DNA of 64,000 nt, from positions 1-64,000 of the forward strand of contig CAWJLY010000011.1 in assembly GCA_963843805.1 (NCBI GenBank), in the 5' to 3' direction. Below, in pieces: positions 32,631 to 41,453 of this stretch. Numbering within the stretch: position 1 is the first letter of the stretch; every line of letters begins with the position of its first letter. The DNA is from Ideonella_A sp963843805. GTDB taxonomy: Bacteria; Pseudomonadota; Gammaproteobacteria; Burkholderiales; Burkholderiaceae_C. The translations under genes and the position numbers were made by a program. Under the pieces are notes generated by a model. The model did no database searches. It was not told the DNA's origin and saw only the letters and a list, made by a program, of their open reading frames with translations.

Positions 32631-33817
32631 ATGACCGTTTTCCTCGCCGACTGGCTCAATCTCCTGCTGCGCTGGGCGCACATCGTCGTCGGCATCGCCT
32701 GGATCGGCGCGAGCTTCTATTTCATCTGCGCTCGATTTCTCCCTGCGCCGGCGCGAAAGGATGAACCAGGGCGTCTACGGCACAGCCTGGAGGTGCATGG
32801 CGGCGGCTTCTACCATGTCGAGAAATACACGGTCGCGCCGGCCACTCTGCCGGACGACCTGCATTGGTTCAAATGGGAGGCCTATCTCACCTGGGTCACC
32901 GGCGTTTGCTGCTGGCGTCCAGTACTACCTCAACGCCGAATGCCTATCCTGATCGACCCCTCGGTGATGGCGCTGACGCCGGGCGGCGCGATCGGCATCT
33001 CGCTGGTGACGCTGGCGGCCGGCTGGTTGATCTATGACGGCCTGTGCCGGTCGCCGATCGGTCGCCACACACGGCTTGCTTGGCGCCTGCGTGTTCGCGC
33101 TGATCGTCGGCGCCGCCTGGCTGTTCACCGAGGTCTTCTCCGGCCGCGGCGCGCTTCATCCATGTCGGCGCCTTCGTCGGCACGATCATGGCGGCCAACG
33201 TCTTCATGGTGATCATCCCGAACCAGCGGAAGATGACGGCGCAGCTCCTGGCCGGCGAGGAGCCCGATCCGGACTACGGGCGGATCGGCAAGCAGCGCTC
33301 GCTCCACAACAACTACCTGACGCTGCCGGTGCTGCTGATGATGGTCTCGAACCATTATCCGTTCCTCACCGGTCACCCGCATGTCTGGCTGGTGGTGGCG
33401 CTGATCCTGGTGATCGGCGCGATGGTCCGCCACCTGATCAATCGCGCCGATGCGGGCGACCGCTTCGAAAGCTTCGCCTGGTCCATGCCGGTCGCCGCCG
33501 TGGCGCTGCTCGTCGCGATCTTCGCGACGGCGCCGCGCGAGGCCGAGGCGGTCGCGACCGGCCCGGTCAGCGACGAACAGGTCCTGACCATCGCGGCGAC
33601 CCATTGCATGGCCTGCCACGCGGAGAAGCCCTCGAATCCGAGCTTCGACAAGGCGCCGAAGGGCATTCACCTGGAGACGATCGACGCGCTGCGCCGCTAC
33701 GCCCCGCAGATCAGGCAGCAGGCGGTCGACGGCCGCGCCATGCCGCTCGGCAACGTCACCCACATCACCGATAGGGAGCGCGCCGAGCTGGGCACATGGA
33801 TCGCGTCCCAAAAATGA
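32631..33817 (+). CDS. puuD: Membrane urate hydroxylase/oxidase with C-terminal cytochrome c domain
   Basis: PuuD oxidises urate to 5-hydroxyisourate in the inner membrane and passes electrons to its own c-type haem instead of oxygen. The N-terminal part has several helices with RWAHIVVGIAWIGASFYFI, HGGGFYHVEKY and WFKWEAYLTWVTG. The middle shows FIHVGAFVGTIMAANVFMVI, IPNQRKMTAQLLAG and LHNNYLTLPVLLMMVSNHYP. The C-terminal haem motif is CMACH (THCMACHAEKPSNPSFDKAP), with a likely axial Met in RAMPLGNVTHIT. The length is about 394 residues. Frameshifts occur near 32,770, 32,910, 33,060 and 33,150. The uraD start overlaps its stop (ATGA). This urate oxidase type also places purine catabolism on the respiratory chain. 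Confidence 0.9.
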
Positions 33818-34308
33818 CGCTCGCCGAGACCAACTCGATCACGGAGGCCGCGTTCATCGAGCGCTTCGGCGATATCGCCGAGCATTCCGCCTGGGTGGCG
33901 GAGCGCGCCGCCCTGTCGCGCCCCTTTGCCGCGCACGACGCGCTGGTCGACGCCTTCCAGCGCGCCGTGGCGACGGCGACAAGGCCCGAGCAGATTGAGC
34001 TGCTCCGCGCCCATCCCGATCTCGCCGGCCGCGCGGCGCTGGCCCCCGAATCGCAACGGGAGCAGAGGGGATCCGGCCTCGACAGCCTGTCGCCAGCCGA
34101 GCTCGATCGCTTCACCGCGCTCAATGACGCCTATCGCCGCCGTTTCGGATTTCCCTTCATCCTAGCGGTCAAGGGGGCTGGCAAGGACGCCATACTGGAG
34201 GCGTTCGAGGCGAGGATCGCCGGCGGCCGCGTCGAGGAGTTCTGGGTCGCGCTGTCGCAGGTCTTGCGCATCATCCGTTTCAGGCTCGAGGACCGCATCG
34301 ATGAGTGA
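33814..34308 (+). CDS. uraD: OHCU decarboxylase
   Basis: UraD decarboxylates 2-oxo-4-hydroxy-4-carboxy-5-ureidoimidazoline to (S)-allantoin. The gene is intact, with 164 residues from the ATG that overlaps the puuD stop. Family blocks are FGDIAEHSAWVAERA, LLRAHPDLAGRAAL, REQRGSGLDSLSPAE, FTALNDAYRRRFGFPFILAV and EFWVALSQVLRIIRFRLED. The His-Pro-Asp in AHPDL and the catalytic His in the N-terminal EHSAW region are present. It overlaps the M20 gene by 8 bp. Confidence 0.93.
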   Translation: MTLAETNSITEAAFIERFGDIAEHSAWVAERAALSRPFAAHDALVDAFQRAVATATRPEQIELLRAHPDLAGRAALAPESQREQRGSGLDSLSPAELDRFTALNDAYRRRFGFPFILAVKGAGKDAILEAFEARIAGGRVEEFWVALSQVLRIIRFRLEDRIDE

Positions 34309-35314
34309 CGTCGACGTCATGGCGCTCGGTCGGCGCGCCGAAGCAATGATCCGCGACCTCGCGGTGATCAGCGCGGAGGAGGGACGCATCACGCGCCTCT
34401 ATCTGACGCGCGAGCATCGCCGCGCCGCCGATCGCGTCGCCGGTTGGATGAGCGCCGCAGGTCTCGACGTCCACGAGGATGAGCTCGGGACGGTGCGCGG
34501 GCGCCTGCCGTCGGCCGGCGAGCGTGCGGGCGCCAACGAGGCGCGCCGGCTCCTGATCGGATCGCACATCGACACAGTCATCGACGCCGGCGCCTATGAC
34601 GGCACACTTGGGGTCGTCGCCGGCATTTTAGCCACCGAGCACATCGCCAAGAGCCGCGGCGCGATGCCGTTTGGCATCGACGTGCTGGCATTCGGTGACG
34701 AGGAAGGCTCACGCTTTCCGGCGGCCTTGCTCTGCTCGAATGCGATAGCCGGCTCGTTCGATCCGGCGGTGCTGGATGTCGAGGCTGTCGACGGCATCAC
34801 GCTTCGCGATGCGCTCATCGCCTATGGCAAGGACGTGAGGACCGCGCCGACCGGCTCGTATCGGCCCGGCGAGGCCCTGGCTTATGTCGAGGCGCATATC
34901 GAGCAGGGGCCCGTGCTCGAGGCCAAGGGCGAGGCGCTCGGCATCGTCACGGCGATAGCCGCGCAAAGCCGGCTGTCGGTTACCGTTGTCGGCGAGGCGG
35001 GCCATGCCGGTACCGTCCCGATGCGCATGCGGCGCGACGCTCTCGCGGCCACGGCCGAGATGATGGCGGCGCTCGAGGCGATCGCTGCGGACAACGCGAG
35101 TGATTTCATGGTCGCCACCGTCGGTCGGCTGGCCGTCTCGCCCGGCGCCTCCAACGTCATCCCGGCGCGCGTCGTCTTCTCGGTCGATCTGCGCTCGCAA
35201 AGCGATGCCGTGAAGGACGGAGCCCTGGGCGCTTCCGCAAGGAGGTGCAGGACATCGCCGACCGGCGGCGCGTCGCCGCCTGGATCGAGCGCGTTCACGA
35301 GGCGCGGGCGACGG
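34301..35314 (+). pseudogene. allC: Allantoate amidohydrolase-type M20 peptidase, 3' truncated by the mobile element arm
   Basis: This zinc-dependent M20 amidohydrolase probably acts on allantoate, given its place after uraD; N-carbamoyl-amino-acid hydrolases are close relatives. Metal and substrate motifs are intact: LLIGSHIDTVIDAGAYDGTL, DVLAFGDEEGSRFP, YVEAHIEQGPVLE and GEAGHAGTVPMRMRRDALAA, followed by the dimerisation domain. A frameshift near 35,235 is followed by RKEVQDIADRRRVAAWIERV. Homology stops after HEARATAQ, exactly where the inverted-repeat arm begins at 35,315. About 60-75 C-terminal residues are missing, including the last metal-ligand region. The missing 3' end is not found beyond the element. 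The surviving protein of about 340 residues is unlikely to be active. Confidence 0.85.
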
Positions 35315-35534
35315 CTCAACGATTCGATCATGCTGGCGCCACATCAAGCGCATCCAATGGATCGCTTGAGACCGTGCGCGACCTGGCCTCGCTTCGGCAC
35401 TCGCTGCGCATTGGGGACGTTTGCGTCGGCAGGAACACAGCCGGCATTGCTGAGGCTTGCGGTCGGTATCCTGCTCAGTTGGCGTCGGGCCGTTGTTTGA
35501 TCAATGGGCTGCATCGGGATGCCTCTAAATCTGT

Positions 35535-35706
35535 GGGCCTGTCGTCGACCGTCGTCTGGCCGGGCCGCTTGCCGCTGTCGCGCTCCCACTGGCGCACCCA
35601 GCGTCTGTGCCGCCTGACAGTGCGAACGGCGTCAGCGTTGCCGACAGCATTCCGAATCTCGCAGGCCAGCGTGAGAGCTAACCTCGAAGGGCAATTGGGC
35701 GCGTGA
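35535..35706 (+). pseudogene. Degenerate c-type cytochrome fragment in left arm
   Basis: Reading through small indels gives a c-type haem motif of the form CAACHSANG followed by VSVADSIPNLAGQRESYLEG and QLGA, the first third of a cytochrome c553-like domain. The CxxCH region has lost bases, so the frame is broken there, and the sequence stops after QLGA near the converging DUF3253 gene. It is a remnant; the same remnant occurs in the other arm. Confidence 0.6.
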
Positions 35707-35781
35707 AGTCGGGTACGCGTGTCGGCGTCGACAGGTGCGCGCAAGAACGCGGTAATGAACGTCATCGCGGGGCAGTTCGGC

Positions 35782-36351
35782 CTACGGGCCCAGGGCCTCG
35801 AACCATTCCCGATAAGGCGTGTTCCTGGCGAGCCTGCGATTGAAGTCAGGCGCGCCATCGGTCCACCACACGGCGCCTCGCTCGCCGAGTGCCCGCTTCA
35901 CGCGATCGACCTCGTCTCGTGCCGCCCGGCGCTCCGCCTCGGGGCGCTTGCCGCGCAGAGCGCGTCGTGCATCCATCAGCTGCTTGACGAGCGCGTCGCG
36001 AACGTCGGCATCGAGGTGCGGATTCGCCTTGCGCCACAGGCGCCCTCTCACCACGAAGTAGCGCCCATCGGGTGTTGTCGGATGGCCGGCGGTGTCCGGC
36101 ACCGGTCTACCCAGGCGGATCGGTCCACGCAGCGGTTCGTCGGGCGGCAGGATGCGACCGCGCTGGCTGATGCTCAGGAGTCCTTGTCCGGCCATCGTGA
36201 TCGCGACGGCTCTCGCGCTGGGCATCAGCGACCGCCAATCGTCAGGCGCCAATAACCGGGCCGCTTCGGACGGGCAAAGGGTCGCAGGCGGCTGCCGCTT
36301 CTCCAGCAGGCTCAGGATGGCTTCGCGAATCTGGTCCTCGGTCGGGTGCAT
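35782..36351 (-). CDS. DUF3253-domain protein, left-arm copy
   Basis: This intact 189-residue protein has two recognisable parts. Residues 1-75 match the DUF3253 helical domain (EDQIREAILSLLEKRQPPAT, CPSEAARLLAPDDWRSLMP, GLLSISQRGRILPPDEPLRG). Residues 90-189 match a separate, common but uncharacterised module (YFVVRGRLWRKANPHLDADV, then ALGERGAVWWTDGAPDFNRR and NTPYREWFEALGP). The fold suggests a winged-helix-like small domain, but function is unknown. It is about 95% identical to the copy at 40,590-41,165. The coding frame is conserved in both arms while the neighbouring cytochrome decayed, so it may be under selection as cargo. Confidence 0.8.
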   Translation of the reverse strand: MHPTEDQIREAILSLLEKRQPPATLCPSEAARLLAPDDWRSLMPSARAVAITMAGQGLLSISQRGRILPPDEPLRGPIRLGRPVPDTAGHPTTPDGRYFVVRGRLWRKANPHLDADVRDALVKQLMDARRALRGKRPEAERRAARDEVDRVKRALGERGAVWWTDGAPDFNRRLARNTPYREWFEALGP

Positions 36352-36689
36352 GGCCTCGATGGTGGACGGAGCACGGCAGCGACTGCGTCACGCGTTTCGC
36401 TGTGCGGACCTTTGAAACGACGTCGAATGACACGCATCCTACGATGCCCGTGATGGTGCCACCGCCCACCGGTGCGGCATCGCCTTTGCGCTCGCGAAGC
36501 TGCGCGACATTTTTCAGTCCGGCCGATACGTGATTTTCTATGTGCCGAAGAGGGATGTATGTACAAACTGATTGCTCTGCTACGCATGTATCCCGCATGC
36601 TTGCGGGAACCACTTTAGCTATCGATCATTGGTTTGAGGCCGGCCAAGACCGCCAAGCCACAGTCGCGACCACGGCTTTCGACAGCTTC

Positions 36690-36723
36690 AGACTGTTATG
36701 GAGAGATCTCCACATAACAGTCT
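36690..36723. repeat. Near-palindromic site at the inner end of the left arm (candidate recombination core)
   Basis: AGACTGTTATG and its complement CATAACAGTCT flank a 12-bp centre, GAGAGATCTCCA. A near-identical site lies at 40,213-40,246 in the other arm. Two inverted 11-bp arms around a short spacer is the layout of a tyrosine recombinase crossover site, and the site lies next to three such recombinases. Confidence 0.6.
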
Positions 36724-36819
36724 TTATGACCAGACCCCAGTTATGAGAAGTTCGATGCTCTCCCGCGCATCGATCACCTCGTACAAGAGGCATTCGACGC
36801 GAACCGGGTCTTCTCATAA

Positions 36820-37862
36820 TCACAGCGTCTTCAGGAACTTCAGAAGCGAGTCGGTGGCCTTGAAGCGCTTGGCTGGCGGTGTTGGGGTCCTGAAGCTTGG
36901 CCAGTGCCTTTTCCTTCGTAGCAAGGTCGGCCTGCGTGTATTGGTGAGTCGTAGTCGGGCTCTCATGACCCAGCCACAGGGCGACCTCATCGATCGCGCT
37001 CGCAGGACTGCAGCAGATGCATTGCAGTCGTGTGTCTCACCGTGTGCGGGGAAATGCGTCGGTCCCGCAGGCTTGGCATCGCCGGTGTTGCCGCCGCCAC
37101 GGCCAGCGAGAGCCGCTGCGCGGCGTTGGAGCGCGTCATCGGTTGACCGTCCCGGTTGGGCAGCAGGGCCGATGCTGACACCAGTTCCGGGTTCACCCTC
37201 AGCCAAGCCCGTACTGCCTTTACCGTCGATCGCCACAGCGGAAGCGTCCGCTGCTTGCGCCCCTTGCCATGCAAGTGGACGCAGGCTGCGCCGTCGAGCA
37301 CGACATCGGCCAAGCGTATGCCGATGACCTCCGACACCCGCGCGCCGGTGTTGTAGAGCATATGCAGCAGTAGGTGATCGCGCTGGCTGGTCCAGCTCGG
37401 CCCTGGCTTGCCGATGATCGCCAGCATCTCCTCGCGCGCCAGGAAGCCGAGCATCGGCCGCTCGAAGTGCTTCTTCGGCACGCCCAGTGCCTGCTCGACG
37501 ATGTGCAGCGCGCCGACATCACGGTGGCCGGCGAACTTCATGAACGCCCGCAGCGCTGCCAGCCTGGCATTGCGAGTGCGAACGACGTTGCCGCGATCTC
37601 GTTCCAGATGATCGAGGAAGGCCAGGATCAGCTCCGGGGTGATGTCCTGCAGGCCCATCGTCGTGGGCTGCTTGTGCAGCCGCACCGTCGCGAAGTCCAG
37701 GAACAGCACGAACGCATCGCGGTAGGTCGCCACCGTTTGCGGGCTCATCGCGCGCTGCTGCGTCAGGTACTCGGTGAAGAACGACTGCACCAGCGCAGCG
37801 AAGCTCGGCGCGGCTCTCGGTGTCGATGGCTTACTCATCACTGCCCTCCCAGGGATGGGCAA
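36820..37862 (-). CDS. RIT tyrosine recombinase, third gene (RitC-like), frameshifted
   Basis: This site-specific recombinase/integrase of about 347 residues, when frameshifts are corrected, overlaps the end of ritB. A SAM-like core-binding domain (FFTEYLTQQRAMSPQTVATY, FLDFATVRLHKQPTTMGLQD) precedes the catalytic domain. The first Arg is in MLYNTGARVSEVIGIRLADV, the His-x-x-Arg is in ISPHTVRHTTAMHLLQS, then WLGHESPTTTHQY contains the second His and the Tyr nucleophile. The open frame ends at 36,987 because of one extra base near 37,010. A second frame carries WLGHES through the Tyr, and after a missing base near 36,870 the C-terminus KFKATDSLLKFLKTL-like end stops at 36,820. These could be sequencing errors or real inactivation. 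Confidence 0.85.
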
Positions 37863-38823
37863 AGCGTTCGAAGCGCTGACCGATCAGGCCCATCAACTCC
37901 GGCACGCCGGTGAGGTACCAGTAGGTGTTGGAGACCTTGACGTGGCCAAGGTAGGTCGACAACGCCAGCATTCGCTGGCTCATGTCCACGCCCTGCTCGT
38001 GCCACCGCACCAGCCGCCGCACGGCGAAGCTGTGACGCAGGTCGTGAATGCGTGGGGTGCCATGGCTGCCGCGATCGACCCAGCCCAGTTGCCGTCGCAG
38101 TTGCTCGAAGATGCGGTGGACTTGGCGGTCCCCGACCGGGTGACCCATCAGACGCCCCCGGCTGGAGACGAAGAACGGCGACTCTGGCGTGCTGCGCACA
38201 TGCCGGGCGCGTTGCGCGCGGTAGCGCGCCAGAGCCTGCACGGAGCTCGGATGCAGCGGCAACCGCCGAGACTTGCCGAACTTGCTGTGGCGGATCGTCA
38301 GCTCGCCGGCCTGAAGATCGACATCGCCATCGAGCAGTCCCAGCCCCTCGGAAATGCGCAACCCGGTGCAGGCGATCAACCCGAACAGCGTCTCCATCAC
38401 CAACGGGCGCAGTCCGCCACGGGGACCGATCTGCCTGGCTGCGGCCAGCAATTCGACGATCTCGCCCTCGCGGTAGACGTGCGGTGTCATGCGGCCGGGC
38501 AAGGCGCCGAAGACGGCTTCGTCGGGCACTTCGGTGGCAGGTTCGAACTGCCGTAGCCAACGGGTGAACGGCCGCAGCATCTTCAGCCGACGGGCCGAGG
38601 TGGCGCGATTACCATGCCCACTCTTGGCCTGGCGCGCCCATGCTGCCATCAGATCGGCGGTCAGCGGCTCGAAGTGCCCCGTGGCCTGGACATATCTGGC
38701 CAAGCTCGCAAGACCGCGCCCCATCGTGCTGAGTTCGAAGCCCGCCCGGCGTCGCTCAGCCAGGTACTGTTCGACCCTGGCCTGCAGGCTGAGCTCGGCG
38801 CTCATGCCGGACTCCCCGGCCAA
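37831..38823 (-). CDS. RIT tyrosine recombinase, second gene (RitB-like)
   Basis: This is the only unbroken recombinase of the trio, 330 residues. The N-terminal core-binding domain (VEQYLAERRRAGFELSTMGR, SLARYVQATGHFEPLTADLM) is followed by the catalytic domain. The catalytic Arg is in LIACTGLRISEGLGLLDGDV. IRHSKFGKSRRLPLHPSSVQ forms the beta-hairpin Lys region, RIHDLRHSFAVRRLV gives the His-x-x-Arg, and YLGHVKVSNTYWYL holds the last His and the Tyr nucleophile. All catalytic residues are present. It overlaps both neighbours, which suggests coupled translation and a multi-recombinase complex. Confidence 0.9.
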   Translation of the reverse strand: MAGESGMSAELSLQARVEQYLAERRRAGFELSTMGRGLASLARYVQATGHFEPLTADLMAAWARQAKSGHGNRATSARRLKMLRPFTRWLRQFEPATEVPDEAVFGALPGRMTPHVYREGEIVELLAAARQIGPRGGLRPLVMETLFGLIACTGLRISEGLGLLDGDVDLQAGELTIRHSKFGKSRRLPLHPSSVQALARYRAQRARHVRSTPESPFFVSSRGRLMGHPVGDRQVHRIFEQLRRQLGWVDRGSHGTPRIHDLRHSFAVRRLVRWHEQGVDMSQRMLALSTYLGHVKVSNTYWYLTGVPELMGLIGQRFERFAHPWEGSDE

Positions 38824-40061
38824 GGCAGGGCGACGCCGGACAGCGCTCCATGGTCAACCTTGGCGTAGATCATCGCGGTGTCCAGCGATCGGTGGCGCAG
38901 TACATCGGCCACCTCCTTGATCGAGCCGCCGTGGTTGACGATCCGGCAGGCCAAGGTGTGTCGCAGGGCATGACCGCGGCCATGCGGTATGCCCGCTCGC
39001 CGAAACGCGTCGCGAAATACTCTGCGGATGGCGTCGACGCCGATTGGCTGGTCGTGGGGCGCAATGCGGCGCACGAACACCGCGGTATCGCTGGTCTTGG
39101 GTCGTTCGTGACGGAGGTAGGCCTCCAGGGCCTGGCCAGTGCATCGTCGGCAGGGGCAAGAGCTCCTGGCGGCGCGGCTTCGTGCCCTTGAGCGTGACGG
39201 TTCCTTCACGCCAGTTGATGTCGGCCAGTTGCAGTCGGCTGATCTCGATGCCGCGCAGTCCAAGATCCAGCGCCAGCCGCACGACGGCGTAGCCGCGGCA
39301 AGGCGAAGGCAGCGCCGGGGTGAACGAACTCAGCAGCCGCTCCACCTCCTCGGATGTGAGTCCGCGCGGCAGTCTCGCCATGCTCCAGTTCGCGGGCGAC
39401 GTGATGACTGCCCGCAGGCGTTGCACCGCGTCGCCAAGGCTTGCGCGGTAGCGCAGGTACGCGCGCAGCGCCCAGGCGATCGAGATGGCGTTGCTGGTGG
39501 TGCCCAGGGCATCGAGCTGGTCGGCGATGAACTGCCGTATGTCGTCGGTCCGAAGTTCACTGACGACGACGGGCCCACCGGCGAACTTGGCCTCCAGCAG
39601 CCGTTCGAACGATGCGCAGCCGGCCGCGCCGCGTGCCGGCGGCCAGGCCGCACGCGTCACGCATGTGCGCGTCGTAGCGGCGCAGCTCATCGGCAACGGG
39701 CCCAGAGCGCGCGGAAGGCCGAGCGATGACGCCCTCGACACGCAGGATCTCAAGCATCGGGCACCAACGCCGCATGCACCTCACATAGGCGTGCGCAGCG
39801 CACAGCGCGGACAGTCGCAGCGAGGCAGATGGGAGCGAAGGAATTGCTCGACGCAGCCCTCATCGAGCATGCGCGCCGGCAAGGAGCAATCGACATCCAG
39901 TGCGCGAAGTGAGCTACGGCGCTCAGGCAGCGACCGGCGCGTCTGGGCGGCATACCGGCCGCGCTCCAGTCGGCTGACATAAGCCGGGACCTGGGCGGAC
40001 AGCGGGCCTTCGAGCAGCCAGGCCCCGCAGTATCGGGTTGCAGTTCAGGGATCACGGTCAT
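38802..40061 (-). CDS. RIT tyrosine recombinase, first gene (RitA-like), frameshifted
   Basis: This is the first gene of the trio. With frames combined it codes for about 420 residues starting MTVIPELQPDTAGPG. The N-terminal part (YVSRLERGRYAAQTRRSLPE, GCVEQFLRSHLPRCDCPRCA) includes a small Cys cluster. The core-binding domain (SELRTDDIRQFIADQLDALG) precedes the catalytic Arg in LDLGLRGIEISRLQLADI, His-x-x-Arg in GHALRHTLACRIVNHGG, and the Tyr in HRSLDTAMIYAKVD. Frame changes are needed near 40,030, 39,790, 39,720, 39,610 and 39,145, so as written it is not translatable. It is either a pseudogene or a patch of poor sequence. Confidence 0.8.
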
Positions 40062-40212
40062 GACGGTCTCCAGTGGTGGAGCCGTCGGTACTGCGCCCGC
40101 ATCCGAATTATGTCCAGTGCCGCGCGTGGCGCGACCCACGGATCGCGAGCGCCGGCGCGGCCTGCTGGCCTACGCCATCGCGAGAACTTGTCATAACTGG
40201 GGTCTTGTCATA

Positions 40213-40246
40213 AAGACTGTTATGGAAATCTCCACATAACAGTCTT
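40213..40246. repeat. Near-palindromic site at the inner end of the right arm (candidate recombination core)
   Basis: AAGACTGTTATG and CATAACAGTCTT flank a short centre, GAAATCTCCA. It matches the site at 36,690-36,723 and lies upstream of ritA. The two sites are inverted relative to each other and bound the recombinase trio. Confidence 0.6.
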
Positions 40247-40589
40247 AAGCTGTCGAAAGCCGTGTTCGCAACTGTGGCTTGGCGGGTTTGGCCAGCCTCA
40301 AACCAATGATCGATAACTTCATTGGTTCCCGCAAGCATGCGGGACACATGCGTAGCAAAGCAATCAGTTTGTACATACATCTCTCTTCGGCACGTAAAAA
40401 ATAAAAAATCAGGTATTGACCGGACTGAAAGAATTCGCAGCTTCGCGAGCGCGGAGGCGATGCCGCACCGGTGGGCGGTGGCATCATCACGGGCATCGCA
40501 GGATGCGTGTCATTCGACGTTGCTTCAAAGTTCCGCACAGCGAAGCGGGTGACGCAGTCGCTGCCGTGCTCTGCATCACCATTGAGGCC

Positions 40590-41165
40590 ATGCACCTGCA
40601 CCCGACCGAGGACCAGATTCGCGAAGCCATCCTGAGCCTGCTGGAGAAGCGGCAGCCGCCTGCGACCCTTTGTCCGTCCGAAGCGGCCCGGTTATTGGCG
40701 CCGAACGATTGGCGGCCGCTGATGCCCAGCGCTAGAGCCGTCGCGATCACGATGGCCAGACAGGGACTCCTGAGCATCAGCCAGCGCGGTCGCATCCTAT
40801 CGCCCGACGAACCGCTGCGTGGACCGATCCGCCTGGGTAGACCGAGGCCGGACACCGCCGGCCATCCGACAACACCCGATGGGCGTTACTTCGTGGTGAG
40901 GGGGCGCTTGTGGCGCAAGACAAATCCCCACCTCGGTGCCGACGTTCGCGACGCGCTCGTCAAGCAGCTGATGGAGGCACGACGCGCCCTGCGCGGCAAG
41001 CGCCCCGAGGTGGAGCGCCGGGCGGCACGAGACGAGGTCGATCGCGTGAAGCAGGCACTCGGCGAGCGAGGCGCCGTGTGGTGGGCCGATGGCGCGCCTG
41101 ACTTCAATCGCAGGCTCGCCAGGAACACGCCTTATCGGGAATGGTTCGAGGCCCTGGGCCCGTAG
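40590..41165 (+). CDS. DUF3253-domain protein, right-arm copy
   Basis: This intact 191-residue protein begins MHLHPTEDQIREAILSL. It has the same DUF3253 plus RGRLWRK module layout as the left-arm copy, with about ten amino acid differences (for example DDWRSL to NDWRPL, KANPHLDA to KTNPHLGA). The differences leave the frame and the conserved WW-DGAPDFNRR and NTPYREW blocks untouched. Function is unknown. The frame is open for 174 bases upstream, but the ATG at 40,590 matches the left copy's start. Confidence 0.8.
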   Translation: MHLHPTEDQIREAILSLLEKRQPPATLCPSEAARLLAPNDWRPLMPSARAVAITMARQGLLSISQRGRILSPDEPLRGPIRLGRPRPDTAGHPTTPDGRYFVVRGRLWRKTNPHLGADVRDALVKQLMEARRALRGKRPEVERRAARDEVDRVKQALGERGAVWWADGAPDFNRRLARNTPYREWFEALGP

Positions 41166-41240
41166 GCCGAACTGCCCCGCGATGACGTTCATTACCGCGT
41201 TCTTGCGCGCACCTGTCGACGCCGACACGCGTACCCGACT

Positions 41241-41453
41241 TCACGCGCCCAATTGCCCTTCAAGGTAGCTCACACGCTGGCCTGCGAGATTCGGAATGCT
41301 GTCGGCAACGCTGACGCCGTTGGCGCCGGCAGGCGGCCCAGACGCTGGGTGCGCCAGGGCGAGCGCGACAGCGGCAAGCGGCCCGGCCAGACGACGGTCG
41401 ACCGACAGGCCCACAGATTTAGGCATACCGATGCAGACCCATTGATCAAACAA
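41241..41453 (-). pseudogene. Degenerate c-type cytochrome fragment in right arm
   Basis: A short frame begins in a plausible signal peptide (RRLAGPLAAVALALAHPASG) and continues ANGVSVADSIPNLAGQRVSY then LEGQLGA before a stop. Bases are missing where the CAACHG haem motif should be (the DNA reads a CAAC-like stretch, then GGCGCC), so haem attachment is lost. The break after QLGA is at the same place as in the left arm, so truncation pre-dates the duplication of the arms. Confidence 0.6.

Larger units (their letters stand above)
35315..36752. repeat. Left arm of the ~1.44-kb imperfect inverted repeat
   Basis: This arm is the reverse complement of 40,184-41,632, with scattered substitutions and small indels (roughly 90% identity by eye). 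Its outer end begins CTCAACGATTCGATCATG, matched by the complement of 41,615-41,632. From outside in it carries an unassigned segment, a degenerate cytochrome c remnant, a DUF3253-type gene, a small hairpin (TCCCGCA/TGCGGGA), and the near-palindromic site at 36,690-36,723. The divergence shows that the arms are not a recent perfect duplication. Confidence 0.9.
36690..40246 (-). mobile_element. RIT (recombinase-in-trio) element
   Basis: Three different tyrosine recombinase genes lie head to tail on the minus strand with overlapping ends (ritA/ritB by 22 bp, ritB/ritC by 32 bp). This is the defining organisation of RIT elements. The trio is bounded by near-palindromic 34-bp sites and by the larger inverted-repeat arms. 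No other cargo is found between the sites. The lineage of the flanking DNA changes across it: truncated purine gene on the left, LysR/tcu genes on the right. No clear target-site duplication is visible outside the arms. Confidence 0.88.

Noticed and set aside
36540..36746. Short conserved ORF near the inner end of both arms (HVSRMLAGT...DHWFEAGQ)
   Set aside because: Similarity between arms is explained by the duplication itself. Substitutions do not favour third codon positions, and the ORF runs over the near-palindrome.
36820..40061. Phage integrase or integron integrase interpretation
   Set aside because: There are three different, overlapping tyrosine recombinases with no phage genes, attC-like cassettes or tRNA target, so the RIT organisation fits better.
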